DNA of 64,000 nt, taken from the NCBI GenBank assembly GCA_037043235.1, contig JAWRVZ010000024.1:4486501-4550500 (forward strand), read 5' to 3'. Below are positions 10,380 through 21,213 of the stretch, piece by piece. Origin of the DNA: Rhodeus uyekii (taxonomy: Eukaryota; Chordata; Actinopteri; Cypriniformes; Acheilognathidae). How positions within the stretch are numbered: position 1 is the first letter of the stretch; each line of letters opens with the position of its first letter. Under the pieces are notes generated by a model. That model was not told the DNA's origin. It did not search any database and was given only the letters and a program-made list of their open reading frames with translations. The translations under genes were made by a program, and so were the position numbers.

Positions 10380-13300
10380 GTACCCCCCTCCTCACGGGCA
10401 GCTCCAGAGGACCGCGGCGGACGATGACGAGGACGGCCTCGGCCCCGAGGTGCTGGACGGTCTGGGTGGGCAGCGTAGAAATCGTCCAAGAGCGAGGGAT
10501 CCAGAATGTCATCCCGTACCACCCACAAGCGTTCCTCGGGGCCGAATCCTTCCCAATCCACGAGATACTGTAAAGAGCCACCTAGTCGTCGGGAGTCGAG
10601 GATGGTGGTGACGCGGTAGAAGTTTTGGTCCGCCGGGTCCACCGGAGGGGGAGGTACCGCGTCTGCACCAGACTCTGTGGAGAACAGGGTCAGTGTAAGG
10701 CTTGAGTAGGGACACATGAAAGGAGGGTGAGATGCGATACTGTGCTGGTAATTGTAACCTGTAGGTGACCTCGTTGATCTGCCTCAGAACCTTGAAGGGA
10801 CCAATATAGCGGGGACTAAAAGCCAAACCAACTGGCCGGGGTGATACCTGGGGGTTGGCCCGCGACAACGGTCGGCTTGAAGCTTCTGCCTACGGACTGC
10901 CCGTTGCAGGTGGATGTGCGCTGAGTCCCACACCCTCTCGCTCTCTTGAAACCAGTGATGGACAGCTGGAACATCCGTGGGATCTCCAGACCAGGGAATC
11001 AGTGGGGGTTGGAAACCTAGGATACATTGAAAGGGGGTGAGGTGAGTGGAGTCTTGCCGAAGTGAGTTCTGTGCATACTCAGCCCACAGAATGAAGCGGT
11101 TCCAGCTGTCCTGGTGACAACCATAGTAGGATCGAAGGTATCTCCCAATCTCCTGAATCTTCTGCTCAGTCTGGCCGTTGGTTTGTGGGTGATATCCGGA
11201 GCTGAGACTGACGGTGACACCCAGAAGTGAAAAGAAGGCTTTCCAAACTCGTGAGATGAATTGTGGACCCCTGTCAGAGACTATGTCTTCGGGGAGGCCG
11301 TAGTGTCGGAAGACATGATGGAACAAGGCCTCCACCGTTTCCAGCGCTGTGGGTAGTCCTGGCAGGGGAATAAGCTTGCACCCCTTTGAAAACCGGTCGA
11401 TGACAACAAGGATACAAGTGTGACCATCGGAGGGAGGGAGATCTGTGAGGAAGTCGTTACCGAGATGTGACCAGGGGCGGCGTGGGATGGCTAAGGGAAC
11501 CAGTTTGCCTTCAGGGAGGTAACGGGGTGTGTTGGTGGTGGCACAGACTGAGCATCCTCGAACGAAGCAGGGGATGTCCTGAGCCATACTGGGCCACCAG
11601 TAGTGTCCTTGAATGAGCGAGAGGGTATGCTGGCTGCCTGGGTGTCCAGAGCCAGGAGAGAAGTGAGCTTGGTCCATGAGGGACGGTCGGAGACTTGCTG
11701 GAACATATGTCCGTCCCTCAGGACACCCCGGCGGGACAGGGTCATCGTGAATTGCGTCGGCGATTCGTCGATCTAAGGACCACTGAATGGGACTGACAAT
11801 GGCGGCTGGAGGGAGGATGGGTTCTGGATGTGACGAGGGATTGCCGGGCAGGAACTGACGAGAGAGGGCGTCTGCTTTGACGTTTTCCTCCTCGGGATGG
11901 TAGGTTACTGAAAAATCAAAACGGGTGAAGAACAACGCCCACCGGGCTTGTCGGGGGTTGAGTCTCTTGGCATCTCGCAAGTACTCGAGGTTGCGATGGT
12001 CGGTGATGACCTGAAACGGATGCTTGGCTCCCTCCAGCCAGTGTCGCCACTCCTCCAATGCCAACTTGATGGCCAGCAACTCACGATTCCCGATGTCGTA
12101 GTTGCGTTCCGCCAGGGACAGCTTCTTGGAGAAGTAGGCACATGGATGGAGTCGTGGAGGCTCCCCCTGCCGCTGGGACAGTACGGCTCCTACCCCCACA
12201 CTCGAAGCATCCACTTCCACGATGAATGGGATTTCAGGGTTGGGATGAACGAGGGCAGGAGCCGTACTGAAGGCCATCTTGAGGTCGTGGAAGGCTTGTT
12301 GAGCTTCAGTTGTCCAGGACAGGGACTTGGGCCCACCTCGGAGCAGTGAGAAGAGGGGTGCTGCGTGGATGAATAAATCAACGGTAGAAATTAGCAAACA
12401 ACAGGAAGCGCTGAAGATCCTTGACCGTGTTTGGTTGGGGCCAGCTCCGCACTGCTCGTACCTTCCCCTGGTCCATCTTGACTCCGCTCTGATCCACGAT
12501 GTAGCCAAGGAATTGAGTGGAGCTGCGGTGGAACTCGCATTTTTCCAGCTGCAGGTACAGATGGTGTTCTCTGAGTCGTTGGAGCACCTGCGCAACGTGA
12601 TGGTGTTCATTCGTGTTATGGGAGTAAACCAGGATGTCGTCAATATAGACGATTACAAATCTGTTGAGGAAATCTCATAGAATCTCGTTCATGAACCCTT
12701 GGAAGATGGCCGGGGCGTTGGATAATCCGAATGGCATGACTTTGTACTCATAATGTCCGGAGGGTGTGATAATGGCAGTTTTCCATTCATCTCCTTCTCT
12801 GATTCTGATCAAATTATAGGCACTGCGCAGGTCCAACTTGGTGAAACAGCGAGCTCCCCGCAGCTGCTCCAGAGCGGCAGGAACCAGGGGAAGGGGGTAC
12901 CTGATCTTGATGGTTTGGGCATTGAGCTTCCAATAGTCGATGCACGGCCTCAGGCCCCCGTCCTTTTTGCCCACAAAGAAAAAACTAGAAGCGGCAGGGG
13001 AGTTGGATGGCTGGATGAACCCTTGATTGAGAGCCTCCCGGATGTACTCCATGGCCTGTTGCTCCGGGATGGACAGGGGGTAGATACGTCCGTGTGGAAG
13101 CGACGCCCCAGGCAGCAGGTCAATAGCACAGTCCCATGGCCGATGTGGGGGGAGTTCAGGGGCTCGTTGTTTACTGAACACGTCCTGGAACGCCCGGTAC
13201 TCGACAGGAATGGCTTGCACAGGAGTAGAAGCCGGTTTGTCCAGGGATGTGGTGGCCACAGGAGTAGAGGTGGATTCTTGCGGTGGTGAAGCAGCGGTGC

Positions 13301-13541
13301 GGCTCCTCTTGATGGGGAGTAGGCAATTCTGCTTGCAGATATCACTCGATCCCAAGACCTCCCCAGTTGACCAGTTCATGGTGGGAGAGTGTGCAGCAAG
13401 CCACGGGCGTCCCAGGACAAGGTCGGTGGTAGATCCCTCCAGCACCAGTAGGGGAAGCTGCTCCTGGTGGAGACAGCCAATCTGTACAGTGAGCGGATCA
13501 GTGACGTAGCGAATGCACCTCCGACCCAGCGGTTTTCCCAA
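10319..13541 (-). pseudogene. pol (RT, RNase H, integrase, chromodomain), multiply broken
   Basis: The first segment (13541-12675) has a leader with GRPWLAAHSP and reverse transcriptase motifs (FVGKKDGGLRPCIDYWKLN, KLDLRSAYN, MPFGLSNAP). It ends at a TGA (12675-12677) just before the catalytic YIDD box, which is intact further on in the same frame. A second TGA lies at 12378-12380, followed by a frame change. RNase H (VEVDASSVGVGAVLSQ, ADALSRQF) and integrase then run open down to 10784, with an HHCC zinc region and a DDE core (VVIDRFSKG, SDRGPQFIS, TNGQTEQKIQE). Another frame change leads to the GPF region (YIGPFKVLRQI), and a further one to the chromodomain (YLVDWEGFG, about 10560-10640). 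At least four lesions make it inactive. Confidence 0.92.
10383..10396 (-). other. Polypurine tract of the LTR element
   Basis: On the - strand the bases just before the 3' LTR read GTGAGGAGGGGGG then TAC. A purine run at this place normally primes plus-strand DNA synthesis. Position and composition fit. Confidence 0.7.
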
Positions 13542-13567
13542 GATGGAATGGGCTCGGTACGGACTTG

Positions 13568-14581
13568 CTAGGGGGGGGATGTCTTGACGTGGATCTTGAG
13601 TAGCAGTTCTGAGGAAATGAAGTTTCCTGCTGAGCCGGAGTCTATGAGGGCTTTTGCTGAAACAGAACCAAACGGGGTAGTTAACAGAACAGTGGTTTCA
13701 GGAAGGGACAGCATAACAGGATCAGTGTGAATAGTACTCACCGCTGGGTGCGGGGGTCGGGTCGGGCAAATGGCTCGGTAATGACCCGACACCCCGCAGT
13801 AGAGACAGAGGTGCAAACGCATACGTCGGTCTCTTTCCGTGGGAGTTAGACGGTGATGATTGATTTGCATGGATTCTGGTGCTGGAGGGGTAGACTCCCA
13901 CGGTGGAGGCGGGGAATGCAACGGATGAGCCGGGTTGAAGCTGGCAGCAAGGTTTTGAGAAACGAGTGTGGCTTGATGTATAAAGTTTTCTAGTCCAGTG
14001 TGGTTGTCGTAGATAGCTAGGGGAACTCTGAGTTGAGGGTTTAAACCAGCACGGTAGACAGAAAGTAATGCAGTCTCGTTCCATCCGCTTGTGGCGGCTA
14101 GGGTGCGAAAGTAGATATTATAATCGTGGAGTGATTGAGTACCTTGTTGGAGCTTTAACAGTTGATCGTGTATGGTAGTGGGTCCAGAAGTCCTGCTGAA
14201 TGCTTTACGGAAGTGGCGGGTAAAAGCTTCAATAGACTGAGTTACCGGGCTGTTGGAGTCCATGATAGCTTGGGCCCATTGGAGCGCTCTTCCAGAGAGG
14301 TGGGTAACAATGAAGGCGATTTTGGATCGATCTGTGAGGAATTTATGTGCCTGCATTTCAAAGTAGAGTGAACATTGTAAGAGAAAACCGTTGCATTCCG
14401 CCGCCTCACCAGCATAGGGCGCTGGTCGGGACACGGGACTGGCTGAGGCAGACAACGAGGAAGATCCCAGATGCATGGAGTGCAGGAAGGCTTGGGGGAG
14501 ATCGGTGAGCGAAAGCGATGCCGGTGATGGTGGATCACCAGCCACTGCTTTGGCCTGACTGCTGGTCTGGTCATCTGTCAT
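13568..14581 (-). CDS. gag with zinc knuckle and protease start
   Basis: An uninterrupted 337-residue frame. The middle (about residues 60-210) has the capsid-like pattern of sushi-type gag. CLYCGVSGHYRAICP (about residues 266-280) is a CCHC zinc knuckle for RNA binding. ALIDSGSAGNFIS near the C-terminus contains the DSG catalytic site of the aspartic protease. The ATG at 14581 lies within the last six bases of the 5' LTR. The frame stops at 13568 just after a homopolymer run (eight G on the + strand). Downstream protein similarity continues in another frame from about 13566, so this is either a -1 frameshift site or an indel in the run. Related gag genes were domesticated in mammals (PEG10/RTL family), but nothing here suggests domestication. 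Confidence 0.88.
   Translation of the reverse strand: MTDDQTSSQAKAVAGDPPSPASLSLTDLPQAFLHSMHLGSSSLSASASPVSRPAPYAGEAAECNGFLLQCSLYFEMQAHKFLTDRSKIAFIVTHLSGRALQWAQAIMDSNSPVTQSIEAFTRHFRKAFSRTSGPTTIHDQLLKLQQGTQSLHDYNIYFRTLAATSGWNETALLSVYRAGLNPQLRVPLAIYDNHTGLENFIHQATLVSQNLAASFNPAHPLHSPPPPWESTPPAPESMQINHHRLTPTERDRRMRLHLCLYCGVSGHYRAICPTRPPHPAVSTIHTDPVMLSLPETTVLLTTPFGSVSAKALIDSGSAGNFISSELLLKIHVKTSPP
14565..14573 (-). other. Probable self-priming primer-binding site
   Basis: Two bases inside the 5' LTR the - strand reads TGACCAGAC. This does not match the 3' end of a common tRNA, but it is exactly complementary to GTCTGGTCA in the LTR (14802-14794), which sits where the mRNA is predicted to begin. Tf1 and sushi elements are known to prime reverse transcription this way. 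Confidence 0.75.
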
Positions 14582-14940
14582 GATAGACTCGAGGACACAG
14601 AGGTTAGTAATTGGAAACAGGTTTATTGGAGTCAGGACACGAAACAGTGAACCTGTGAACAGGTGAACACACAGGGAATAGTGAGAGGCTTAACTTGAAT
14701 GGTGAATACGGAGAATCTTGGAGTCTTGGTATCACTTGGAAGCAGGTCTATGGAAAGCCAGGAGTAGCAAGGCAGTCTGAATAGTGTGAGCTGTGACCAG
14801 ACACTGAGTGCAGGGTGAGGGCTGGTGATATAGGGCTTCTGTGATTGGGAACAGGTGCAGGTGCTTAGTATTCAGGTGACTGGGAACGAGTGGGCGGAGC
14901 GTGGGAGCCTGGTGCAGGGGGCGTGGCTGAGTCCGTGACA
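14576..14940 (-). repeat. 5' LTR
   Basis: 365 bp with TG...CA ends. The right boundary is fixed by the target duplication GTATT at 14941-14945. On the - strand U3 carries CTATATC (TATA at 14832-14828), and a poly(A)-type AATAAA lies near 14622 (AATAAACCTG). Confidence 0.95.
14802..14832 (-). promoter_or_regulatory. LTR TATA box and inferred transcription start
   Basis: The TATA-like TATATC begins at 14832 on the - strand. The inferred first transcribed base is 14802, 30 nt downstream, which is the usual spacing. The start is inferred from the 9-nt self-priming complement beginning exactly there. Confidence 0.6.
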
Positions 14941-15174
14941 GTATTGCACTATGATGTTTTTCTTGACATTTTCTGATTTCTAATTTAGAAAATGCCTGCT
15001 AAGAGTTGATATAATGTGTTTTTGAAAGTGCATACAACATTACTATTATGATAAGCAATTGGCATTGTCAATCCCACATATTGCATTGTTAAATATAGCT
15101 GCATCGACCCCAAATATATTTGTTCTTTTATGTATTTTTTGTAAGTCTCTCAACTACACTCTGAGAGTATTTAC

Positions 15175-15303
15175 ATTTATATATTTGGCAGAAGCATTTA
15201 TCCAAATAAACATACATTACATTGAAGGCATGCATTTTAATCAGTTCATGCATGTTGCTGGGAACTGGACCCATAATCTTGGCGTTACTGGCGTGACACA
15301 GTT
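15175..15303 (-). mobile_element. tRNA-derived SINE, degenerate copy
   Basis: The + strand reads ATTTGGCAGAAGCATTTATCC, then TTAATCAGTTCATGCATG, then GGAACTGGACCCATAATCTT, which is the reverse complement of the SINE seen cleanly at 47385-47535. The region between tail and tRNA-like head is mutated. Confidence 0.65.
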
Positions 15304-16440
15304 TTGTTGAGGTTATATGAAAGCATTTTCCACACTTTTTATATTTACATGTTTGTTTTTGGTTGTTTTATGTGCTATTTTTTGTAATGTATGAGAACAA
15401 ATAATTTTTACCAAAATTTTGTTGTTGGTTTGATTGTTTTTGAAGTGTGAATTTTGGTGGACTCCATTTAATCCAATTATGTTTAGTTTGACACCGCTCA
15501 TAATCATAATCAGATATTTAACTGAACTTAAAACAATCTTCATAATCTTCAAAATATCTTCTCTTGTGTTCCACAGACGAAAGGAAGCTTAAAACACTTT
15601 AAAAGCCGTAATTGATAATCGCTCTTCCCATATTTAGTACAAAAAGATCATATAAAATGCAAATCAGTGCTTATCTCTTTATTCCTCTTAACTCTTAGAA
15701 GATGCTGTTATCGCTGCGATGGAAATACTGTATGTTCATCTTGGTGCAAGCTGTTAGCAGGCAGCATTTGTCATAAGTTACAGTATGCTGAAGTCTATTG
15801 TCCTGTGGGTATTCTGCTCTCTATTCCCTCTGGGACTCTCAGATCCCAGTGCAGTCAATTATGATGTGTCCGCAGGCTCTGGTCTGCATCCAACTGATAT
15901 GCAGCCTGGCTCATTCAGTCCCACTTTGTCTCAAACTGCCATTACTCACCCAAACTGTGGGCTGGTAGACAGTGAGAACAGATGAAATTAATAGCATGAG
16001 ACATGTTAGAAGCTTTATTGTCAAATCAATCTTATCCATCAGTGCTAATAAGCTGATGAATCACAGGTTAAAAATGGAGGATGAAGCAACTGCAGGGTAA
16101 AGTTAGACTGAGAGGTGTAGGTGGTGTTCTTCCTCCATACACTACAGAGATTTGTTTCTATTAAAAACGCATTCAGGAGAGATTTCCTGTTAAATGGCAT
16201 CATGCATTCTATACCGATGGCTCTGATTTTGTATAATTTTTGTTATTAGACCATTGCATGCCATTACTCACATCTTTTTGTGATTGTGCTGTAAAAAGCA
16301 GGGTCGGAAATGGATTTTGAGCCCAAACTCACTGCACTATATGTGGAAGCGCTGACAGCATTCACAAGTTATTAATAATTATTAAAGCAATTTAAATGAA
16401 TGCATGTTTTTCCTTTTATTGCTTTTTATTCTCCAAATTA
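15304..16440. other. AT-rich sequence without recognised features
   Basis: No gene is recognised. A short block at 15560-15590 (TTGTGTTCCACAGACGAAAG) belongs to the dispersed repeat also seen at 18293-18500 and 21955-21985. Confidence 0.35.
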
Positions 16441-16524
16441 AAAAATAATAGGGGTTGCACAGACTAGTCGATGTTAATGATGCTTAACCTTGTGATTTTG
16501 ATGCTAACACATGGCCAGCCGCCT

Positions 16525-16605
16525 CGCAGAAGACCTTCAAATTGTTCTGACTTAGTGTGCTATATCTATTCTAACTGATCGGACTTGCGGTTTTTGTGTA
16601 AACTA
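16525..16605 (+). repeat. Fragment related to the Helitron-like element at 35.8 kb
   Basis: AGACCTTCAAATTGTTCTGACTTAG...GCTATATCTATTCTAACTGATCGGACTTGCG parallels 35914-35975 with the same block order (AGACCTCC..., TTCTGACTTGGG, GCTATATCTTTTCGAACTGATTCGACTTATG). It is short and diverged. Confidence 0.5.
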
Positions 16606-16641
16606 CGATCAAATTTTGGTCGATTAGTAGATTATTATTAC

Positions 16642-17166
16642 ACCTGGCGTTTTAATACGTCTCTTTTGTCCTATTGTCTTTGAGGTAAGGGTTCATGGGA
16701 GGCTAAATGTATGTTTTTTCAGGTCTTTGAATATGCTTGCGCAATTTACATATGAACCTGAGACAACGGAGAAACGTACAGAGAGCAGCATCTTTCATTT
16801 CTGCTCTGATAGTCGCAACACCACACCGAACGCTGTGAGCGTGTGTTAGAAATTAGGAATGGCGAGAGAGCATTGTGCTTGGTACGTTTTCATCTTCAAA
16901 CCAAACTTGGGTCTTCATCTGACAAAGTTTAAATCTTTTCTATCTTGCGCTCTTCCCAGAATGTGGGTGGAAAGTAGGTGGTCTTTTGTGGTTGTTCGAA
17001 CACATTCGACCACACAAGCGTCTACTCTACAAAAGCAAACCGGATTAATGCATTTTCAACTGCCTCTGGAAGTGGTCAAAAGTGGACGAGCTCAAAATAT
17101 TTTTGACACCGTTTACACGTCGTCCACTTGTCATTCGATCGACAAGAATGCATTTTAATACCAGGT
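16642..17166. mobile_element. Candidate terminal-inverted-repeat DNA element
   Basis: The left end ACCTGGCGTTTTAATACGTCTC resembles the reverse complement of the right end (GAATGCATTTTAATACCAGGT), allowing several mismatches. The interior has fold-back pieces (GTGGTTGTTCGAACACATTCGACCAC). No clean target duplication was found and no transposase is present. Confidence 0.35.
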
Positions 17167-17651
17167 TTAAACAGAACCTTACTGTCAAAGCTGTCCTGTT
17201 TTTTATCAATAATATAGCTTAGTTTTTAGGTTTTAGCATATATTTCTTTGTTTTGAAGTAACTAAAACCCACAGCTTCGCAACTGAGACCCTGCACGGGT
17301 AGGATTCACGAGTTCACACTTACGAATGATTCAGGAGCAATGGATGGTAAGCGTATTTGGCGAGCTGTCCGAGGAGAGGGCTCCGAGCTCGGTATTAGCC
17401 CGAACCTGGAGCACTCCCCCCGTATCCTGACTTTGATAGGAACAATTAAGTGTGAGGAGTTGGGGTGGTGGAGGGATGCCGAAAAATGTCAAAGAGCTGT
17501 AGGTGAGTCAAACGTGTCTATATATACGTACTTCCTCTCCTGCTGATAGGATGAGGAGTAATTGCTGATGACGTGTTGATTGTATTAATCATTTGAACGT
17601 GCTCCTCCCGAACTTTGTTAATAAAACATCATTTAATTCACACAAGCGATC

Positions 17652-18146
17652 TGTTATGATTACGAGCACCACGCTTCCCGACTCTGGCCACCGGAGGGAA
17701 CTCTCACACATTTATTGACACACACACACTACATTTCCAATGATGCCGTTCATTGGACTGATTATCGCACCAGCTGCGACCCATTACACAAACTACAAAA
17801 GACTCTGTCAAATGCACTGTGATCGCGAAGTCTTGTTTTGCTGCTGTGAACATTACTGAGTGTTTATACCGTGTCTGATCTTCCCGTTACCGACCCTGTT
17901 GTTTTCTCGTGTTTGATTTTGTCTTCCTGTCCTGATCTCTGCCTGGTATTTTGCTTGTGATTGTTCTCCGCCTGCCCTGACTTCCTCGCCTGTACAATGA
18001 CTGTTAATTCTGTTTGCTTGCCTTTTTGACCCTTGCCTGGATTATCGTTTGTGTATGCTCTCTGCCTGTCCTGATTATCTGCCTGTACGACCATTCTTAT
18101 TGAAGACACGCATTTGGATTTCTGCCTATGACCACCATCCGTTACA
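17652..18146 (+). mobile_element. Solo LTR candidate
   Basis: A 495-bp segment with TG...CA ends (TGTTATGATTACGAGCACC to ATCCGTTACA) is flanked by near-matching pentamers CGATC (17647-17651) and CAATC (18147-18151). It has the CT-rich, low-coding character of an LTR and a TATA-like TTTATACC at about 17863. The imperfect duplication leaves the ends uncertain, and so the assignment is tentative. The orientation is inferred from the TATA-like site. Confidence 0.5.
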
Positions 18147-18292
18147 CAATCGGTCTCTCACCAATGCATTACTGCGCTACTTTATCTGTATCTGATTTAG
18201 AATGAGCAGAAATCTGTAAGAAATAAAATGACCCAAAGACAAAAGCACTGATAAAAGAAAGCTTGATTTAAATGAATAGTCTACCAATTTTC

Positions 18293-18500
18293 TGTCAAAA
18301 TGTACTTATGTCGTTCCAAACCTGTGTTCATTTATTTCTGCAAAACATAAAAGAAGATATTTTGAAGAATATTGGTAAAACAAATTTGGTCCTTATTGAC
18401 TTGTGAATTGTATTCACAAAATATACAATGGAAGTTAATGGGAACCCAAACTGATTTCCAACATTCTTCAAAATATGTTCCACAGAAGAAAGTAAGCCAT
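18293..18500 (+). repeat. Dispersed AT-rich repeat (second family)
   Basis: Blocks such as CGTTCCAAACCTGTGTTCAT, AATGGAAGTTAATGGGAACC and TGTTCCACAGAAGAAAGTAA recur in part at 15560, 21955, 60890-60960 and 63860-63900. This marks an old high-copy repeat, probably a non-autonomous DNA element. No coding capacity. Confidence 0.6.
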
Positions 18501-19860
18501 ACGTTTCTGAGGTATAAAATAAATGGAATAAATTATGATAGAGTTTTCATTTTTAGATGGACACCACTTGTAGGCATGTCGTTATTCTAATTGATCAAGT
18601 ATTTTTTTTCAAAGCAGCCATTTGCTATCTATACACAACTACACTCATCATGCCTGTGACAAAATAATAGGCTATAGTAAATATAAACACTCCAACTGTA
18701 AACCAATTTTTTTTATTAACAATAACTGAAATATGATTCTTTCAGAAACATTCCCTCTCATTCCCTGTTCTGAACACGGTTGCTAAGAAACAGGTAAACA
18801 TAAGCACTCTCGTTATTTGTAGTGCTCTTCAAGCAGCAATCATCAACAGCGGGCACATCCATCTCAATCAGACGGCCAAAGCTAGCTCTCCTGTGAAACA
18901 ATATGTAGGACACAGGTGTTTGAGAGCATTAGTGGTTATTCTGTGAGAGGTACATTTAGGTTGTTTCATAATAATTATCTTCAAGTAATAGATAATAAAA
19001 TAATCTGTATATGCCATTATATAGTGTCTATTACCTGATTCTTGTATATTTGTTAATTGATTAATTCACACACTCTAGCTGCCTTTAACATTATTTCGAT
19101 GCCATAACATGGCTATGCATCATTTTAAAAAACAGTTCTGTAATAAGTTTGTTTTACAGTTGATGTGAAATCTTCCAAAAGTGAAACACAGAGTGAAAAT
19201 TCATATGCACCTAGAATAAATGTAGTGTGACTTTTTATCCATCTGGAATTGATTGTGAAAAATGTAACAGTGATAAACAGAAATATTGAACTATGATTAC
19301 ACTTAAGACTTAAGTTTCTTTTTTGGCATCGATAGTTGCACGGAGAACCCTCAACGTTCATTGAAAAATGGGCTCTTTAAATTACTCAAATGTTCTTTAC
19401 ACTAAAAGAAAAAAATGGCTCTTTTAAAAAACTGCTCACTACACAGGACAAACTATCAAGAAATGGGACATGATGTCACAAGATGCGACCCTAAAAGGAC
19501 AGAATGCTCAAGAATACAGTTTTTTCTTCACATAGTCACAGTTGCATGTTTTGTGTGTTTGACAGAGGGGTTCCTGATCCTGTTTTGACTCCTTTACACA
19601 TTTATAAGCTCTTCACAAGTTCTCAGCTGGTGAAAATACCATCACATGTAGCTACACACAAATGAGTGCATTTAGACCAGCACACGCCATTGTTTTGGAT
19701 GTTTGATGAGTTCCGTTGCTAAATATATGTAATAAAAGTCGACCTATGAGGTTGTGAACAGCCCTATGCCTTTGGGTTTGGTGTTAAAATGCCAATGTGA
19801 GCACTCAGCGTACCGGGACTAAATGTTTGGGAGATTTTTTTGTTGGTCCAGACCAAGTGA
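18501..19860. other. Sequence without recognised features
   Basis: AT-rich with no exon, RNA gene or repeat ends that I can identify. Confidence 0.35.
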
Positions 19861-19867
19861 ACTGAAC

Positions 19868-20014
19868 TAGTAGCTCAATCAGTAAAGCATTGGTGTTTAT
19901 AACGCCAAGGTCATGGGTTCAATTCCAGGGAAAGCAAGAACTGATTCAACGTGTGCCTTGAATGCAATGTAAGTCACTTTAGATAAAAGCATCTACCAAA
20001 TGCATAAATGTAAA
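19868..20014 (+). mobile_element. tRNA-derived SINE
   Basis: The head TAGTAGCTCAATCAGTAAAGCATTGG resembles a tRNA A box region and GGGTTCAATTCC the B box. The tail CAATGTAAGTCACTTTAGAT...TCTACCAAATGCATAAATGT is the conserved 3' part shared by the other copies. An internal Pol III promoter is expected for the family. The copy is mutated, and it is not a functional tRNA gene. Confidence 0.8.
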
Positions 20015-21040
20015 CTACAGGTTTGAACACAGTCCTCCCAAAGATCCTTCCTATAACTAAAATTGTTCCCATGAGGCGCAAACACGACAATAGCTATAGG
20101 AACAATGAAAGATTCTTCTGGTTAGAAATCGTTGTTGTAACCCCCTTTTGGAACTTTTGTTTTCATGTAGTTTCTACTAAAATATCTTAATGGACAAATG
20201 CAACGAATCTCATGTTTTGGAAACGTTCAAGACTAAAATTCCTTAAAGTCAACTGCAACCTCTCCAACATTCTTCTCTCTTCAAAGTGCGAGAATTCAAA
20301 GGAAAAGGAATGTAAGAGGAACTTGCATGCTCTTGTTCTTTCAGAGGAAGAGAGGGGTTTTACATTTTGAATAAAGAACAAATTTCTTTCATTTAGAATA
20401 CCTTGCATCACAGAATAGTTCAAAAGCATGTGTTAAGAAAATAAAAAGATACATTTGTTACAAATGTTTTGTCTCATTGTTGGAAATGCCAGCGGAAAGG
20501 GAAACAGCTCTTCGAAAAAACATTCATGAACACTTTGCAAACTCTTAGTTGTTGTGTAAAAAAAATGTATTTTTGTATTGTACATCCATTGCTAGGCAGT
20601 TTGGGACAACAAAGCACAATGCATGGTGCTTGTCCTTGTACAGTGTCTGATGGCCCCTGACAGAATGAGGCTGCCTGGAGTGAGTGGAGAGTATGAAGTA
20701 TGGAGTGGGCTATAGGGAGGGGGTCTAGTTTCCTGTCAGTTTCTACATGTCGTGACCATGTTAGACATTGTTTTGTGTTAGCGTGCAATTTAGTGGGGTG
20801 ACAGATGGGATCTTTTAGCTGTGAATAATAATTTTACAATAAACAAAGTACAAAAAAGGCTTCTGCTCTTAGTTTGTTCAATTTAACTTTCTTTCTTCTA
20901 TGGAAAACAAAACAAGAAGTTTTCAGAGCTTTCAGACATTAAATCCAGTATGACGTAATCCATCATAGTGAATGAATCATTCAGAGTTTGTGAACTTGAT
21001 TCACTGCAAATAACTAACTCAAAGATTCTATTCGTTCTTC
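20015..21040. other. Sequence without recognised features
   Basis: No gene, terminal repeat or tandem repeat of note was seen. Confidence 0.35.
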
Positions 21041-21077
21041 TCTCATGAACTCCCGAGTCCGGTTTGAGCAGTGCCTG

Positions 21078-21122
21078 GAGGGGAGGAGAGGAGAGGAGAG
21101 AAGGGAGGAGGGGGGAGCGGGG
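21078..21122 (+). repeat. Purine-rich G-rich tract
   Basis: About 45 bases almost wholly A/G with repeated GGAG units and a run of six G. It could form triplex or G-quadruplex structure. It may also be the polypurine-type part of an old retroelement, because a minisatellite with LTR-like flanks follows. Confidence 0.6.
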
Positions 21123-21213
21123 AAAGCAAGGATTCAAGAGCAAATGAGTGAATTTATTATAACAGTGCAAAAAACAAACAAAGTTATAATCCAGAGTGAA
21201 AGTCGTGGAACAT

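Larger units (their letters stand above)
10039..14940 (-). mobile_element. Complete Tf1/sushi-type chromovirus LTR retrotransposon, coding-defective
   Basis: A 4.9-kb element on the - strand is bounded by two LTRs (10039-10379 and 14576-14940), each with TG...CA ends and flanked by the perfect 5-bp target duplication GTATT (10034-10038 and 14941-14945). Reading 5' to 3' on the - strand the order is gag with zinc knuckle, aspartic protease, reverse transcriptase, RNase H, integrase and chromodomain. That order plus the C-terminal chromodomain places it in the Tf1/sushi group of Ty3-like elements, known from fishes. No tRNA-type primer-binding site follows the 5' LTR. Instead the sequence suggests self-priming. 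The LTRs differ by six substitutions plus a 16-nt and an 8-nt indel, so the insertion is fairly young, yet pol carries several stops and frameshifts. The polyprotein is not rebuilt here. Confidence 0.95.

Noticed and set aside
10855..13509. Long + strand open frames (61-178 codons) across the retrotransposon
   Set aside because: They are antisense to recognisable gag/pol frames and have no domains of their own.
19868..20014. Possible tRNA gene
   Set aside because: A- and B-box-like blocks are present but no cloverleaf forms and the sequence continues into a SINE tail shared by other copies.
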